DNA from: Bacteroidota bacterium
GTDB lineage: Bacteria; Bacteroidota; Bacteroidia; J057; JADKCL01
Length of the DNA stretch: 64,000 nucleotides
NCBI GenBank assembly: GCA_016718825.1
Contig: JADKCL010000014.1
Coordinates: forward strand, 62,001-126,000
Direction of reading: 5' to 3'
The notes beneath the pieces were generated by a model. That model saw nothing but the letters and a program-made list of their open reading frames with translations. It was not told the DNA's origin and ran no database searches. A program made the translations under genes and the position numbers. Of the stretch, positions 1-10,500 are shown in pieces; position 1 is the stretch's first letter, and each line of letters opens with the position of its first letter.

Positions 1-1821
1 GGCGCAGCCGCCAAGTGGGTTACCAATGTCGCTGCAAAAGTCGTTGTCAAATTTGCTGCCGACGTCATTGTGGGAACGATCTGCGACACCATCGGCAGCG
101 GTGTGCTTGAAATTGCCAAAAATCTTGCCCTCGGCAAAGAAGTCAGCTGGAACGTGTTCTTCACTGCGATGAAGGACAACCTCGTAAGCAACTTCCTCGG
201 CAACTTCGGAGGCTCGTTGCTCGGTGCTTGGATCGGAAAAACCAAGATCGGCCAAACCATCGCCAAATGGATGGGCAAGGGTACGGGCGAAGTCGTCGAA
301 AGTGCTGTTGAGGCCGAGGCAAAGGCACTCGCCGAGGCGGAAGCCAAGGCACTTGCGGAAGCGGAAGCCAAAACCCTAGCGGAGGCAGAAGCCAAAAAGA
401 TCGCCGAGGCAGAAGCGAAGCAGGTGGCGGAAGCAGAAGCCAAACGACTGGCCGAAGAAGAAGCCAAAAAAGTGGCTGAGGCCGAAGCCAAGCGCCTTGC
501 TGAAGAGCAAGCCAAACAAGCGGCAGAGGCCGAATCCAAACGCATCGCAGAAGAAGAATCCAAGCGCATCGCTGAGGAACAGGCCAAGAAATTGGCGGAG
601 AACGAAGCAAAACAGGCTGCGGAAGCGGAAGCCAAGCGCATCGCCGATGAGGAGGCCCGACGCCTCGCAGAAGAAGAAACCAGAAGGCTTGCCGAGCAGG
701 AAGCCAAGGACCTTGCTGAACGTGAAGCCAAGGAAGCCGCTGAAAAAGCAGCCAAGAAAACCGGCGCTGAATTGGCCGAGGACCTCGGATACCCCAAAGC
801 TCCAGACGGCTACCATTGGACGCGCAATGGCGATTCGCCAACCCCGGGACTCCAACGCAACCCCGGTGCAGCTGCGACCCTGCCGCCCGTCAAGTTTGAC
901 CCGACCACCAAGAAGTTCATCCCCGAAGTCGATCCTCCAACCGGATTCAACTGGCAGTGGAGAGATGGAAAACTCGTCTTGGCACGTAATCCGGGCATGA
1001 AAAATGCCCTGCCAAAACTCGAGTATGACCCCACAAGTCCAAGCGGATTCAAGAATTTGGACACGGGTAAGCCTTATATCAGCCACCTCGACGTGCGTGA
1101 TGCCATCAAGGCCAAGATCGACGGTCACCCGTCCGCGAAGCTGACCTTGGATGACGATCAGATCAAGGCTTTGATCGACAAAGGGCAATCCCTCGGCTTT
1201 AGTAAGGCTGATATTGATGCCTTTATGGCACTCGCCGCACGCAAGCACTGGGTCACGCCCGCGACCTTGCATGAAGTCATGGATATGATCGCCGCAAAAG
1301 CAGCTGGCAATACAATTCCATTCAAACCCGGATGGGACTTTATGCAAGCCTGGAGGGTCGGTCAGGATCGCCTTTTGGCTGGCGGCAAGTTGGCACCGGA
1401 AGAATACCTTGATCCGACCTACATTGCCAACCACATGGCGCAGTTCAATGGCAAGGCCAGTTACGTGGTGACGGAACAGGTCTATCGGGACTGGATCGAA
1501 GGCAGGGCAATGGTCGGCAGGCCAGACGGCCATTTCCTCTCGACAGCTGCCGACATTGACGACGCCTTTGCAAGAGCAGGCGGCGACCCCAGAAAGCTTG
1601 AGCAGATTCTAGGTTTCTCCTCAGGGCATTTTGGATCTACAGGTGTTTGGAGAATTGATGTTCTCCATCCGGAGGCATTAAATATGCGTCTGCCATCTGG
1701 TGTGGAAGCAGGAGCCAACGAATTCTGGATTCCAGGGGGCAAAACTTCTGGCGGAGCCATGGAGGTCGTCAGTGACCAGATTCCGCAGGCAAACATTGAC
1801 CCAAAGAAATTGATTCCATAA
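1..1821 (+). CDS. C-terminal part of a large polymorphic toxin (5' end outside window)
   Basis: The frame is open from base 1, so this is the 606-residue C-terminal end of a larger protein. It begins with a hydrophobic Gly/Ala segment resembling the membrane region of the DUF4157 toxin at 4511. A long Ala/Glu/Lys helix with an 8-residue period follows (about residues 100-255). Two copies of the linker motif PxGYxW...LPxxxFDP come next (from about base 800 and base 940), as also seen in the two other large toxins. The last 190 residues are the presumed toxin tip, with GRPDGHF, RLPSGVEAGAN and WIPGGKTSGG. I know this motif set from RHS and other polymorphic-toxin tips but cannot assign an activity. 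An immunity-type gene follows after 13 bases. Family placement is by shared architecture; catalytic function is unknown. Confidence 0.85.
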   Translation, partial: GAAAKWVTNVAAKVVVKFAADVIVGTICDTIGSGVLEIAKNLALGKEVSWNVFFTAMKDNLVSNFLGNFGGSLLGAWIGKTKIGQTIAKWMGKGTGEVVESAVEAEAKALAEAEAKALAEAEAKTLAEAEAKKIAEAEAKQVAEAEAKRLAEEEAKKVAEAEAKRLAEEQAKQAAEAESKRIAEEESKRIAEEQAKKLAENEAKQAAEAEAKRIADEEARRLAEEETRRLAEQEAKDLAEREAKEAAEKAAKKTGAELAEDLGYPKAPDGYHWTRNGDSPTPGLQRNPGAAATLPPVKFDPTTKKFIPEVDPPTGFNWQWRDGKLVLARNPGMKNALPKLEYDPTSPSGFKNLDTGKPYISHLDVRDAIKAKIDGHPSAKLTLDDDQIKALIDKGQSLGFSKADIDAFMALAARKHWVTPATLHEVMDMIAAKAAGNTIPFKPGWDFMQAWRVGQDRLLAGGKLAPEEYLDPTYIANHMAQFNGKASYVVTEQVYRDWIEGRAMVGRPDGHFLSTAADIDDAFARAGGDPRKLEQILGFSSGHFGSTGVWRIDVLHPEALNMRLPSGVEAGANEFWIPGGKTSGGAMEVVSDQIPQANIDPKKLIP

Positions 1822-1834
1822 GTCTTCATCAAAG

Positions 1835-2302
1835 ATGTCTAATCCAATGATTACCAATGCCCTTATCATGGGCGATCTTCACGAACTTTTGACAGGGCAA
1901 AACGGGTATGCCCTCGTGAACCCATACCGCGATACACCGACCGACCCGAGTCAAGTCGTGGAGTCGATCCTGAAGGCTTTTCCCAACAATGAACACACGA
2001 TGCAGGAAACGCTTGACGGTATAATCGCGGTCACTCGGGATCCCATTTACAGTTGGTTTGCCATCTACTACGTGAACTTGGTGCTGAGGTATCGGGAAAA
2101 TTTCGGAAAAAAAGCCGACTTGCAGGCATTCGTCAACACGGCGATTGCCAACATCAGGAAACAGGAGACTTCGCTCCGTGCCCTGAAGCAATGGGAAGGT
2201 GCAACCGAAGCGGAAGGCTGTTGGGGGGTTGTCACACATATGATTGGCCAAATGAAGAAGTATGAACAGAGGGACGGCATCGTTATTCCTTCACTGGATT
2301 GA
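1835..2302 (+). CDS. Presumptive immunity protein for the preceding toxin
   Basis: This 155-residue soluble protein starts 13 bases after the toxin gene and is co-directional, which is the usual position of a cognate immunity gene. I see no signal peptide or membrane segment. The sequence looks mostly helical and mildly acidic, with a Trp/Cys-containing segment (EGCWGVVTHMIGQMKKYE) near residue 130. I do not recognise the family. The immunity role is inferred only from position, size and co-orientation. Confidence 0.7.
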   Translation: MSNPMITNALIMGDLHELLTGQNGYALVNPYRDTPTDPSQVVESILKAFPNNEHTMQETLDGIIAVTRDPIYSWFAIYYVNLVLRYRENFGKKADLQAFVNTAIANIRKQETSLRALKQWEGATEAEGCWGVVTHMIGQMKKYEQRDGIVIPSLD

Positions 2303-2437
2303 AAAAATAGGTGGTGATTTCTGGCCAAGTGCCTACCTTGTGACGCTCACAACCCTTGTCAAGGACATCAAAAGGCCAAGGGTCAAGTTATCGCACATTA
2401 TTCGAATGGAGCCAATTCACACATTCGTACCCCAAAC

Positions 2438-3889
2438 ATGAGAAGAGCAGTCTTTTTTGTCCCGGACGAGGACGTTTTTGTTCAAGAACGCATTCGTTTA
2501 AGCCAAGCCACGCAACCGGGGTCTTGGGAACACTTGCAGGCCACCCTCTTCGAATGGATTTCACAGTATTCACGTGGCGATGATCCGCAGGAGTTGCGCA
2601 TTGGATTTTTTGAACGGGTCATTCCTGCCTTGCAGCATTTTCACGCTGCGTCTCATGCCGAGGTCAAAGCCCTCGACATCGTCGAAAACTATCAAACAGC
2701 GCTTGCGCTCCTGAGCAACGCGATCTTGTGGGATGCTGGCGAAAGTACGATCGCGGTCATTCGCGCAGTTTTTCAAGCGGATGGAAAGGATGCCCTGATT
2801 GACCGACTTTGCAAACCATTCGTGCCGCAGTTGGAAGTGACGCCAACCCTGCTCCATCCTATCCCCTACCGCGATCTTCTGCAGGCCTTGGACGAAACCC
2901 AGCCACTTCAGCAACGCAACGCCATCCTACGGTACCTCCGACGATATTACGAAGGCATTCGCAGCGTTTCTTGGTACGATACCCACCTTCAGCAAGATGG
3001 GGGATTCTTTGGCTATTGGGCCTTTGAACTCGCAGCCGCCGTCAAATTGTTTGGATGCGATGATCGCCCATTTGCTGACAATATGTTTTATCCCAGAGAC
3101 CTTGTACATGAGCGAATGTACCGCACATGGCTCCACACGGGATACGGTGACAGTCAGCGCAATGCCGTCGCAAAATTGCAAAAAGCCTGGCAAAAAGAAG
3201 CGGATGCGCAATTGGGAAAGATCGAATCTGAACTCGAAAAAGCGCAAAACAGCATTCGAAGTTTTATCGAAGAAGCCCTCAAATTCTCCCAAAGCGATTC
3301 CTCAGCCAAATCATCCTCCAAAAATTTTCAACGCTCCGTCGAGAGCCTGAAATTTTTATCCGAGCTCAGCGGATTGGATACCAAAGAGTTGGACCAAAAT
3401 CCGGAAATGGCCAAATCCTTGATCGTCGGCATGCTTCAATCCATGTCAGCTACAGCACGCAAAGCGAGCCAAGGAAATACCGAGGATTTTGAAGGTCTCA
3501 AGCATGTCTTGGGAGAGGCCACCGCAAAACTCACCGAGGCAGAAGGCGTGGACCTCCAAGCCTTGGAAGACGCGATGCCACCCGAATTGCGGCAAAGGCT
3601 CGCCGACCTCAACCAAGGAGATGGCAAGGTTGCCTACGAAGCCAAAATGAACAATTTCTCCAAAGCTGTCGATCAGCTCATGGAAGACGAAAAGGTCGAA
3701 GGCGAGGAACTCGTGATGGCTTTGGAAAAACTCGCGATCGAATATGGATTTGCACAGCCGGAGACTTCCATACAAGAGAAGGTCAAAGGCAAGCTCGATC
3801 AAAAATGGAACGATCTCCGCAAAGACAAGCAGATGATCGACTTCACATTTGAGGACCTCTTTCAGGGAAAAAAGCCCAAACAAAAATAA
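2438..3889 (+). CDS. Long DUF1911 (PoNi-like) domain protein
   Basis: Around residues 185-225 the protein carries the signature of the DUF1911 C-terminal domain of PoNi immunity proteins: DTH...GYWAFELAAAVK...YPRDLV. PoNi proteins neutralise PoNe DNase toxins. This protein is 483 residues, much longer than a typical PoNi, and residues 235-480 are an extra charged, helical, coiled-coil-like extension. It abuts the membrane gene at 3890, with no spacer between its stop codon and that start. A frameshifted paralogue lies at 45068 and also sits beside a similar small membrane protein. The extension and conserved partner suggest an adaptor or multi-domain immunity role; this is inference. Confidence 0.75.
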   Translation: MRRAVFFVPDEDVFVQERIRLSQATQPGSWEHLQATLFEWISQYSRGDDPQELRIGFFERVIPALQHFHAASHAEVKALDIVENYQTALALLSNAILWDAGESTIAVIRAVFQADGKDALIDRLCKPFVPQLEVTPTLLHPIPYRDLLQALDETQPLQQRNAILRYLRRYYEGIRSVSWYDTHLQQDGGFFGYWAFELAAAVKLFGCDDRPFADNMFYPRDLVHERMYRTWLHTGYGDSQRNAVAKLQKAWQKEADAQLGKIESELEKAQNSIRSFIEEALKFSQSDSSAKSSSKNFQRSVESLKFLSELSGLDTKELDQNPEMAKSLIVGMLQSMSATARKASQGNTEDFEGLKHVLGEATAKLTEAEGVDLQALEDAMPPELRQRLADLNQGDGKVAYEAKMNNFSKAVDQLMEDEKVEGEELVMALEKLAIEYGFAQPETSIQEKVKGKLDQKWNDLRKDKQMIDFTFEDLFQGKKPKQK

Positions 3890-4378
3890 ATGAAGAAGGC
3901 CGTTAGATATACGATTGTCGGACTCTTCATTGCAGCCATTCCGGCAGCGGTCATCGGATACAACATCTATGCGCTTGTGGAATTTCTCGGCATTCGAGAT
4001 TTGGAACAGAATGGCATTGCCAAGGAGGCCAAGGTCGTCGCAAAGGAAGTCTCGGGAACAACCCGCAACAACACATTCCGGGTCACCCTGCGGTATCCCT
4101 CTGGCGTCGGAATAGACAGCATCACCACTGAAGAAGTAATTGACGATCAGCTCTATGGAATTCTTCACGTGGACGGCAGTGCCCCTATTCGCCAAGCGAT
4201 TGACGACCCTAGCGATATCTATGTCGTTGGCAACAATGCCTACATCAAAACCTTGATCTTTGCGGGAGCAGGCGACCTACTTCTCATTTTCCTGTGCATC
4301 GGTGTTTACCGCATCTACCGCAAATCAAAACTGCCCCACGGACCTCCCCAACAGGCTCAGAATCCACAAAAAAGATAG
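3890..4378 (+). CDS. Small two-helix membrane protein, DUF3592-like layout
   Basis: A 162-residue protein with an N-terminal hydrophobic segment (about residues 7-30), a soluble beta-rich middle, and a second hydrophobic segment (about 124-143) followed by basic residues (YRIYRKSK). This is the DUF3592-like layout of two membrane helices flanking a small extracytoplasmic domain. The start codon directly follows the stop codon of the DUF1911 gene, so the two are probably translationally coupled. A similar protein at 44516 is also next to a DUF1911 gene. Function is unknown; the pairing suggests the two proteins act together at the inner membrane. Confidence 0.7.
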   Translation: MKKAVRYTIVGLFIAAIPAAVIGYNIYALVEFLGIRDLEQNGIAKEAKVVAKEVSGTTRNNTFRVTLRYPSGVGIDSITTEEVIDDQLYGILHVDGSAPIRQAIDDPSDIYVVGNNAYIKTLIFAGAGDLLLIFLCIGVYRIYRKSKLPHGPPQQAQNPQKR

Positions 4379-4510
4379 TTTTCCACAATTTCAGCCACAG
4401 ACTTACAGTCCATTGGCAGATTCACGCATTCGCCACGGTTTTCGTCTTCCAATTCTGCAGAATAATTCCTAGTTTGGGAACCGATTGTCTAATTCGCCAA
4501 ATTGTCATCT

Positions 4511-7500
4511 ATGTACGCCCCTCGCCAACACCGTCAGGAGAAGAAAAAGCCGTATTCCAACTTCTTGGCACTGGAAAATCCAGAACACGAAGGACCGATC
4601 ATGGCCCCCCCCATGTATTCTGCCACAGGCATGAATGCGGAGTCGGAAGAAAAGGAAGAACAGAAAGACGACAAAAAGAAAGCGGCACCTGCCGTCAAAG
4701 AGGCGACAGAACAAACCGCCGTCCAAAACAACAAACAAAAACAGGAGGCTGAAGGCGGAGAATCCGAGTCGGAAACAGCTTCTGAATCCAAATCCGTCCA
4801 GAAAAAGCCGCTCGGCAGATCTGAAAATCCTCCGCAATTCAAACTGAAGGCCGGCGAACCTTTCCAGTTTAAGTTTGCGGATGCGCCGGTTCAGATGAAA
4901 ACGGGCGATGGTCCCGGCAGCGGAGGAAGCAGTTCGGCATCCGGTGGTGGCTTGCCGGAAAATGTGCGGGCACAAATGGAAGGCTCCTTTGGCACGAGCT
5001 TCGACGATGTCAAAGTCACCGCCAACAGCAATACAGCAAAAAGTGCGGGCGCTTTGGCATTCGCCCAAGGCAACAACATCCACTTCGCGCCCGGCCAATA
5101 CAACCCGGAATCCAAAGGCGGACAGGAACTCCTCGGCCACGAACTCGCCCACGTGGTGCAGCAGCGCCAAGGCCGTGTCCAAGCCAATGCCGAAGTCGGC
5201 GGAATGTCCGTCAACAACGATCATTCGCTTGAAGCTGAGGCCGATAGCATGGGTGCCAAGGCCGCACAGTTCAAGGCGGAATCCAGTGCACCGGTTCAGA
5301 AAATGTCGGCAGCCGGCAATGGTGGTGGCGCAGTCCAGATGAAAAAGGACCCCAATGCCGCACCCAACGCCGAAAAATCGCAGGAAGCCAAGGTCGCAGA
5401 AGAGGAATCCAAGGAGCAAGACAGCCAAGAGGCCGATCAAACCTACGGCGACCTCAACGACGACCTCGCACTCGGTGGATTTACCAAGGAAGCCGAAGAA
5501 GAGACCAAGGAAGGTGAAGGCGAGGAAGGCCATGAAGAAACCGTCGCAAAAGGCGACAAACCAGAAAACGGCGAAGTAGAATCCGCCGAGGACGAAAAAG
5601 ACGCAGATTCCGAAGGTGCAGCGAATGCCCAAACCGAAGAATCTGAAACCGAGGAAAAAGAAGGCGAGGAAACCCAGGAAGGTCCAGAGGACGCTGCCAA
5701 GGATACCGCAGAAAATGAGGAGCCTGAAAGCGAAGAGGCAGAGGAGGCCAAGGAAGAAGCCCAAGGCAAGGAAGGCGAAAATCAAGAATCCAAATCTGAA
5801 GCCCCGAGCGAAGGCGATGCGGGCGCAGGCGCAGGTGGTGTTGAAGGTGCAGGCGGCGGAGCGGGCGCAGGTGCAGGCGGTGGCGGAGATGCCGGTTCAG
5901 GTGGCGGCGGCGGAGGCGAATCCGGTGGCGGTGCCGTTTCCGGCGGTGGCGGTGAGCCGATCACGGTTTTGCAACCCGAACGCGGCAACTTCGGCGAAGG
6001 CGAGGAGCCCGATCTCATGGTCGTCAACGAGGAAGCCGTCGGCGAATTCGATTCCAAACGCATCATCAAAGACAATGGCGATGGCACATATATAGTAGTG
6101 TCGGGCAATCCTCCCGTGAGCGACATGGGTTCCTCGGATTTGCCGGTACAAATGTTCGGTGACCCGACCAAAACCAAACCCATCAAGAAAAAACTCTCCA
6201 AGTCGCAAAGCAAGGAGATGTTTGGCAGCAACCGCGAGAAGACCAAAAGCTACCTCGCCGAATTTGAATCCGCTGCAAAATCCAAGATTGCCACCCTCGA
6301 AAGCGCCAAAAGCGGCATCGCAGGGCAGATCAATACCGGCGCCTCCGCAGCCAAAGCAGCCATCCTCGCCGCTGCCGCAGCCGAGAAATCCCGCGTCGAA
6401 GGTGCATTCGAAGCCCACAAGGCTGCCCTCCTCGCAGATGCCGAAAGGATCAAAGGCGAGGTCCGCACACAGATGCAGACTTCCGTCGGCTTGGTGCAAA
6501 CCGCTGCCCAAACCGCAAAGGCCAATGTCGAGGCCGAATTCACCGCACAAGATGCGGCATTCGTAGCCCTCGAACCCGTCCAAAAGGAAAAATTCACCGC
6601 AGCTTTTGACAAGGGTCGTGAAGACATGATCAAAGCTGCCGAGGAATTGGGCAAAATCGCCATCGAAAAAGGCGAAGCCAAGGCCCAGGAATACGACGCC
6701 ATTCCTACCCCGGAAATGAGCTGGGACGAGGAATTGCTCAACGGTGGCGACTACGAAAAAGACCGCCACAACGCCCGCGTCAAGGCGGCCCGCGAAGTCG
6801 GCAAGAGCTACTCCGACCAGTTTATGGAAAAAGCCAAGGCCGAGGGCGAAAAGCTCAAAGGCTCCGGCGAGGCCGAACTCCATAAATATGTGACCGACTC
6901 CGTCACGGCAAGCCGCGAAGGCATCGCACAGCGCAAACAAGCTGCATTCGACCAGATTACAGCCCAAGAAACGGGTGCCATCCAAACCCTGCAAGCCAAT
7001 TGCGACGCCACCATCGCGGGCATTGACGCAGGTGCCACCGGAGGCGTTGCCGCCTTGGACCAGCAAAAAGCACAGGCATTGGGTCAAATCGAGACCACTG
7101 CCCAAGGCAAGATGCAGGCCGTCGATACGGTCGCCCAAGAAAAAGTCACCAACCTGGAAACCCAGGTCCAAAGTTCGATCGACGCGCTCACCAATCAGGT
7201 GAACATGACGATCACGGGCGTCTCTTCCCGCAAAAATCCGAATGCCAATGCCGTCAACAACCAGTTGAAAGGCGCTTTGCAGGGCATTGAAGGCGGTGTG
7301 CAGTCCTCCATGACCACCATTGACGGTGGCATCCTCGCCTCCATCGACGGTCTCAACAGCACGGCTACCGAAACCGCAACGGAAATGAATACGGCAGCGA
7401 CCGCATTCATCGACGGCGGCGCGGAAATGAAGACCACCCTGGTCACCAATCTGGAAACGCAGCGCGACGGATTCACCACCGCCTCGACCACGATTGCCGA

Positions 7501-10500
7501 AGGCGCATCCACCAGCATGACCCAAAGCGCCGAATCGGCCGCCAAGGACATGCAGGATCAGTACAAAGCGGTCACGGCCGACTTTGACAAGGCGCAGGCT
7601 GGCTTGGACGCCAAGATGACGGAAAACTCATCCGCCTTCAAAGCCAATATCCAGGAGCAGCTCAACGGCATCGACGCCAAAATCAAGGAAGAAGCCGACA
7701 AAGCCTACGACGCGGTACAACCACGTTGGGTCAGCTGGCTCTTGACCGCGATCGACATTCTGGTGATGATCATCATCACCGCGGTGGTCCTCATCGCCGT
7801 CGCATCCGGTGTGGGTATCCTCGGATTGCTCCTGATCGGGGCCGTCGCAGGCGCCATCGGCGGGGCCATCAAATACGGGGCGCGGGTCGGACTTACCAGT
7901 GAAGAAGCAAGTTGGGCAGGACTCGGCACCGAGATGCTCAACGGTGCGGTCGACGGCTTGAACATCGCCGTGGGCATGATCCCGGGTCTTGGACCGGTCG
8001 CAAGCGCCCTTTCGCAAATCGGCATGGGCGCCCTTGGCGGGGCCATCAAATACGGCGGCGATTGCCTCATCAACGGCAAGGAATTCAGCTGGAGCGCATT
8101 GGGTGGCAAAGTCTTCCTCGGCGGATTGGAAGGTGCTATGGGCATGATCGGTGGCAAAGCGGGTGATGGTGTGAGCAACTACCTCACCAAGAAGATTGGC
8201 ACCGAGGCCATGGAAAGACTGGGCAACAAGATCATCGTTGATGTTGCCAAAACCGGCACCGAAGCCATGTTTGATACCGTCAATGGCGGTCTCCAAAACA
8301 TGTTTGAGAGCTACTTCGAAACCGGAACCCTCGACTTCGGCAAATTCACGGAGAAGATTACCATTGGCGAATTCCTCACGAATGCGGCGACCAGCAAGGT
8401 CACAGACGTAGGTGCTGGAAAAATCAGCGATGGTGCGATCAGCCACTTCAACATCACACCCAAAACCGACGGTGGCAGCAGCAATGACCCCACCAACGGT
8501 TCGCAATCTGAAACCGTCGGCGGAGACAATACCACGACGAATAAGTCAGAGAATGTCGGCGGTGACAATACCCCTGTCAACACCGATCAGACCAACAACG
8601 TCGGCGGTGACAATACCCCGCCAGTCAATGAAACGCCGATCACCAATGACCAGACCAACAACGTTGGCGACGGCAACAATTCGACACCGGAAACGCAAAA
8701 CAATACGCTGAGTGGCGACGGCAAAAACAAGGATTCGAATACGGATCCGGCCAATCAAGGTGGAGATACGCCCGTCCTTGTGCCGCCTGTCAACCAAAAC
8801 CCGACCACGGATACCAATCCGACGCCCGACCCGAGCAAGACCAATGGTCAGAAGCAGGCCGAGGCAAAAGGCTATCCGGAGGCTCCAAAAGGCTTCGAAT
8901 GGGTCGCCAAATCGGATGGCACACCTTATTTGAAGCGGCAGTCAGGCCGCAAAGCCGACTTGCCCGAGGTGAAATTTGACGCCAATACCGGTCAATTCAC
9001 CCCTGTAAAAACAGCTCCCGACGGCTATCACTGGAACTACGAAAACGGCACGTTCACCGTACGCCCCAACGGGAATTCGGGTGATTTGCCGGCCATGCAG
9101 TACGATCCGGTCACGCAGGGCTTCATGACCGCCGATGGCAAGCCCTACAACGGCGACATCACCACCTTGCCCGTGCGTGGGCAGGACTTCGACGGCTTCA
9201 CCAAATCGGTTCGCGATCCCAAGTTTGATCCCGATACCGCCAAGCAGGCCTACGAACTCTACGCCAAAAAAGACTGGGCTGCCCTCGAGAAGCTCTTCAA
9301 CGAGAAGGGCCTCAACGATGGATGGCCACCGAACCGCGGCTTCATCGACATGAAACCCGGCGTGCTGAAGGCGGGCGACAGCTTCGACCGTTTTGGCGGC
9401 AAGATCGGTGACGATGGTAAATTCGTCGATACGGGCCGCTTTGTGGCACCGTTTGGCGCTGACTTCGGCGGACGTGCATTGCCGCAGACCCACCTCGACG
9501 GCGACCCCGTCACCGGTGAAAAACCCGAATTCAAAGGCTACAAAATCCTCAAAGACATCCCGGTCACCGAAGGCGACGCCATTCCATGGTTTGGCCAACC
9601 CGGAGGCGGCAAACAATACGAACTCCCCAAAGGCGGCATCGAAAAGCTCATCGCCGACGGCTACATCGTGGAGATCACAGCTCCCAACTTGCACGGCAAG
9701 ACGGAGGGTGGCGATGGGACGACGAATAACAGCAACAATGTGGATGGTGGGGGAATGAAGGGTAAGGATGTGTACACACCGGCTGTTAACGATGCCGATA
9801 GGATTTCCACTTTGACAAATGCTGAAATACAAACAAATATTCTTGATGCTGTAGGTGGAGCAGGAACCTTGCATGGTGGGGCAACAGTTCATTTTGATAC
9901 GGAATCTGGGTCTTTTCAGATGAATGTGGGTGGAAATCAATTCACTGTTAATATCGATACCAACTTTAATGCCTCAACTGCAACAACTGCCCATGGAGGT
10001 GACCAAGGCGCAGCCATCAATAAAATAACCGTTGTCGATGGGCAAGTTGTGGTAACAATTGGGTTCAGTGGTGAGCATAGCAGGTCTGACATGGATAAAA
10101 TGGCCATTCATGAATTTAATGAAGTGGCAGACATTGTTGGTCAAATCGAAAGCCTAAAATCCAAAGAGGGTAAAAATGTCTCAGATTCAGATATTGAGGC
10201 ACTAATTTCTCAGCAGCAAGAAGCATCTGTTTTTAGACCGGATGCGGATCCTAGTAAAATGTCAGAGTCAAATATGACAGCTCATGATCGTGCTGCACTT
10301 CAGGAAATGAAGGCCCTTGCCAGTGAAATCGCAAACTTTGTGGATCCTTCTGGTCGTCAAAGGGATCCAAAGGCAGAAATGCAAAGATTATTGAGCTCTA
10401 TGGGTATTTCAGATATATCTGATCCTCGAGTTAAGTTGATCTCTGACCTCACTGGAGTAAACATATCTGATTATGTCTCGAAGAGTGCAAGCAGCGCCGC

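Noticed and set aside
5897..7525. Long minus-strand frame opposite the big toxin
   Set aside because: It is a shadow of the Ala/Gly-rich coiled-coil coding region with no plausible domain.
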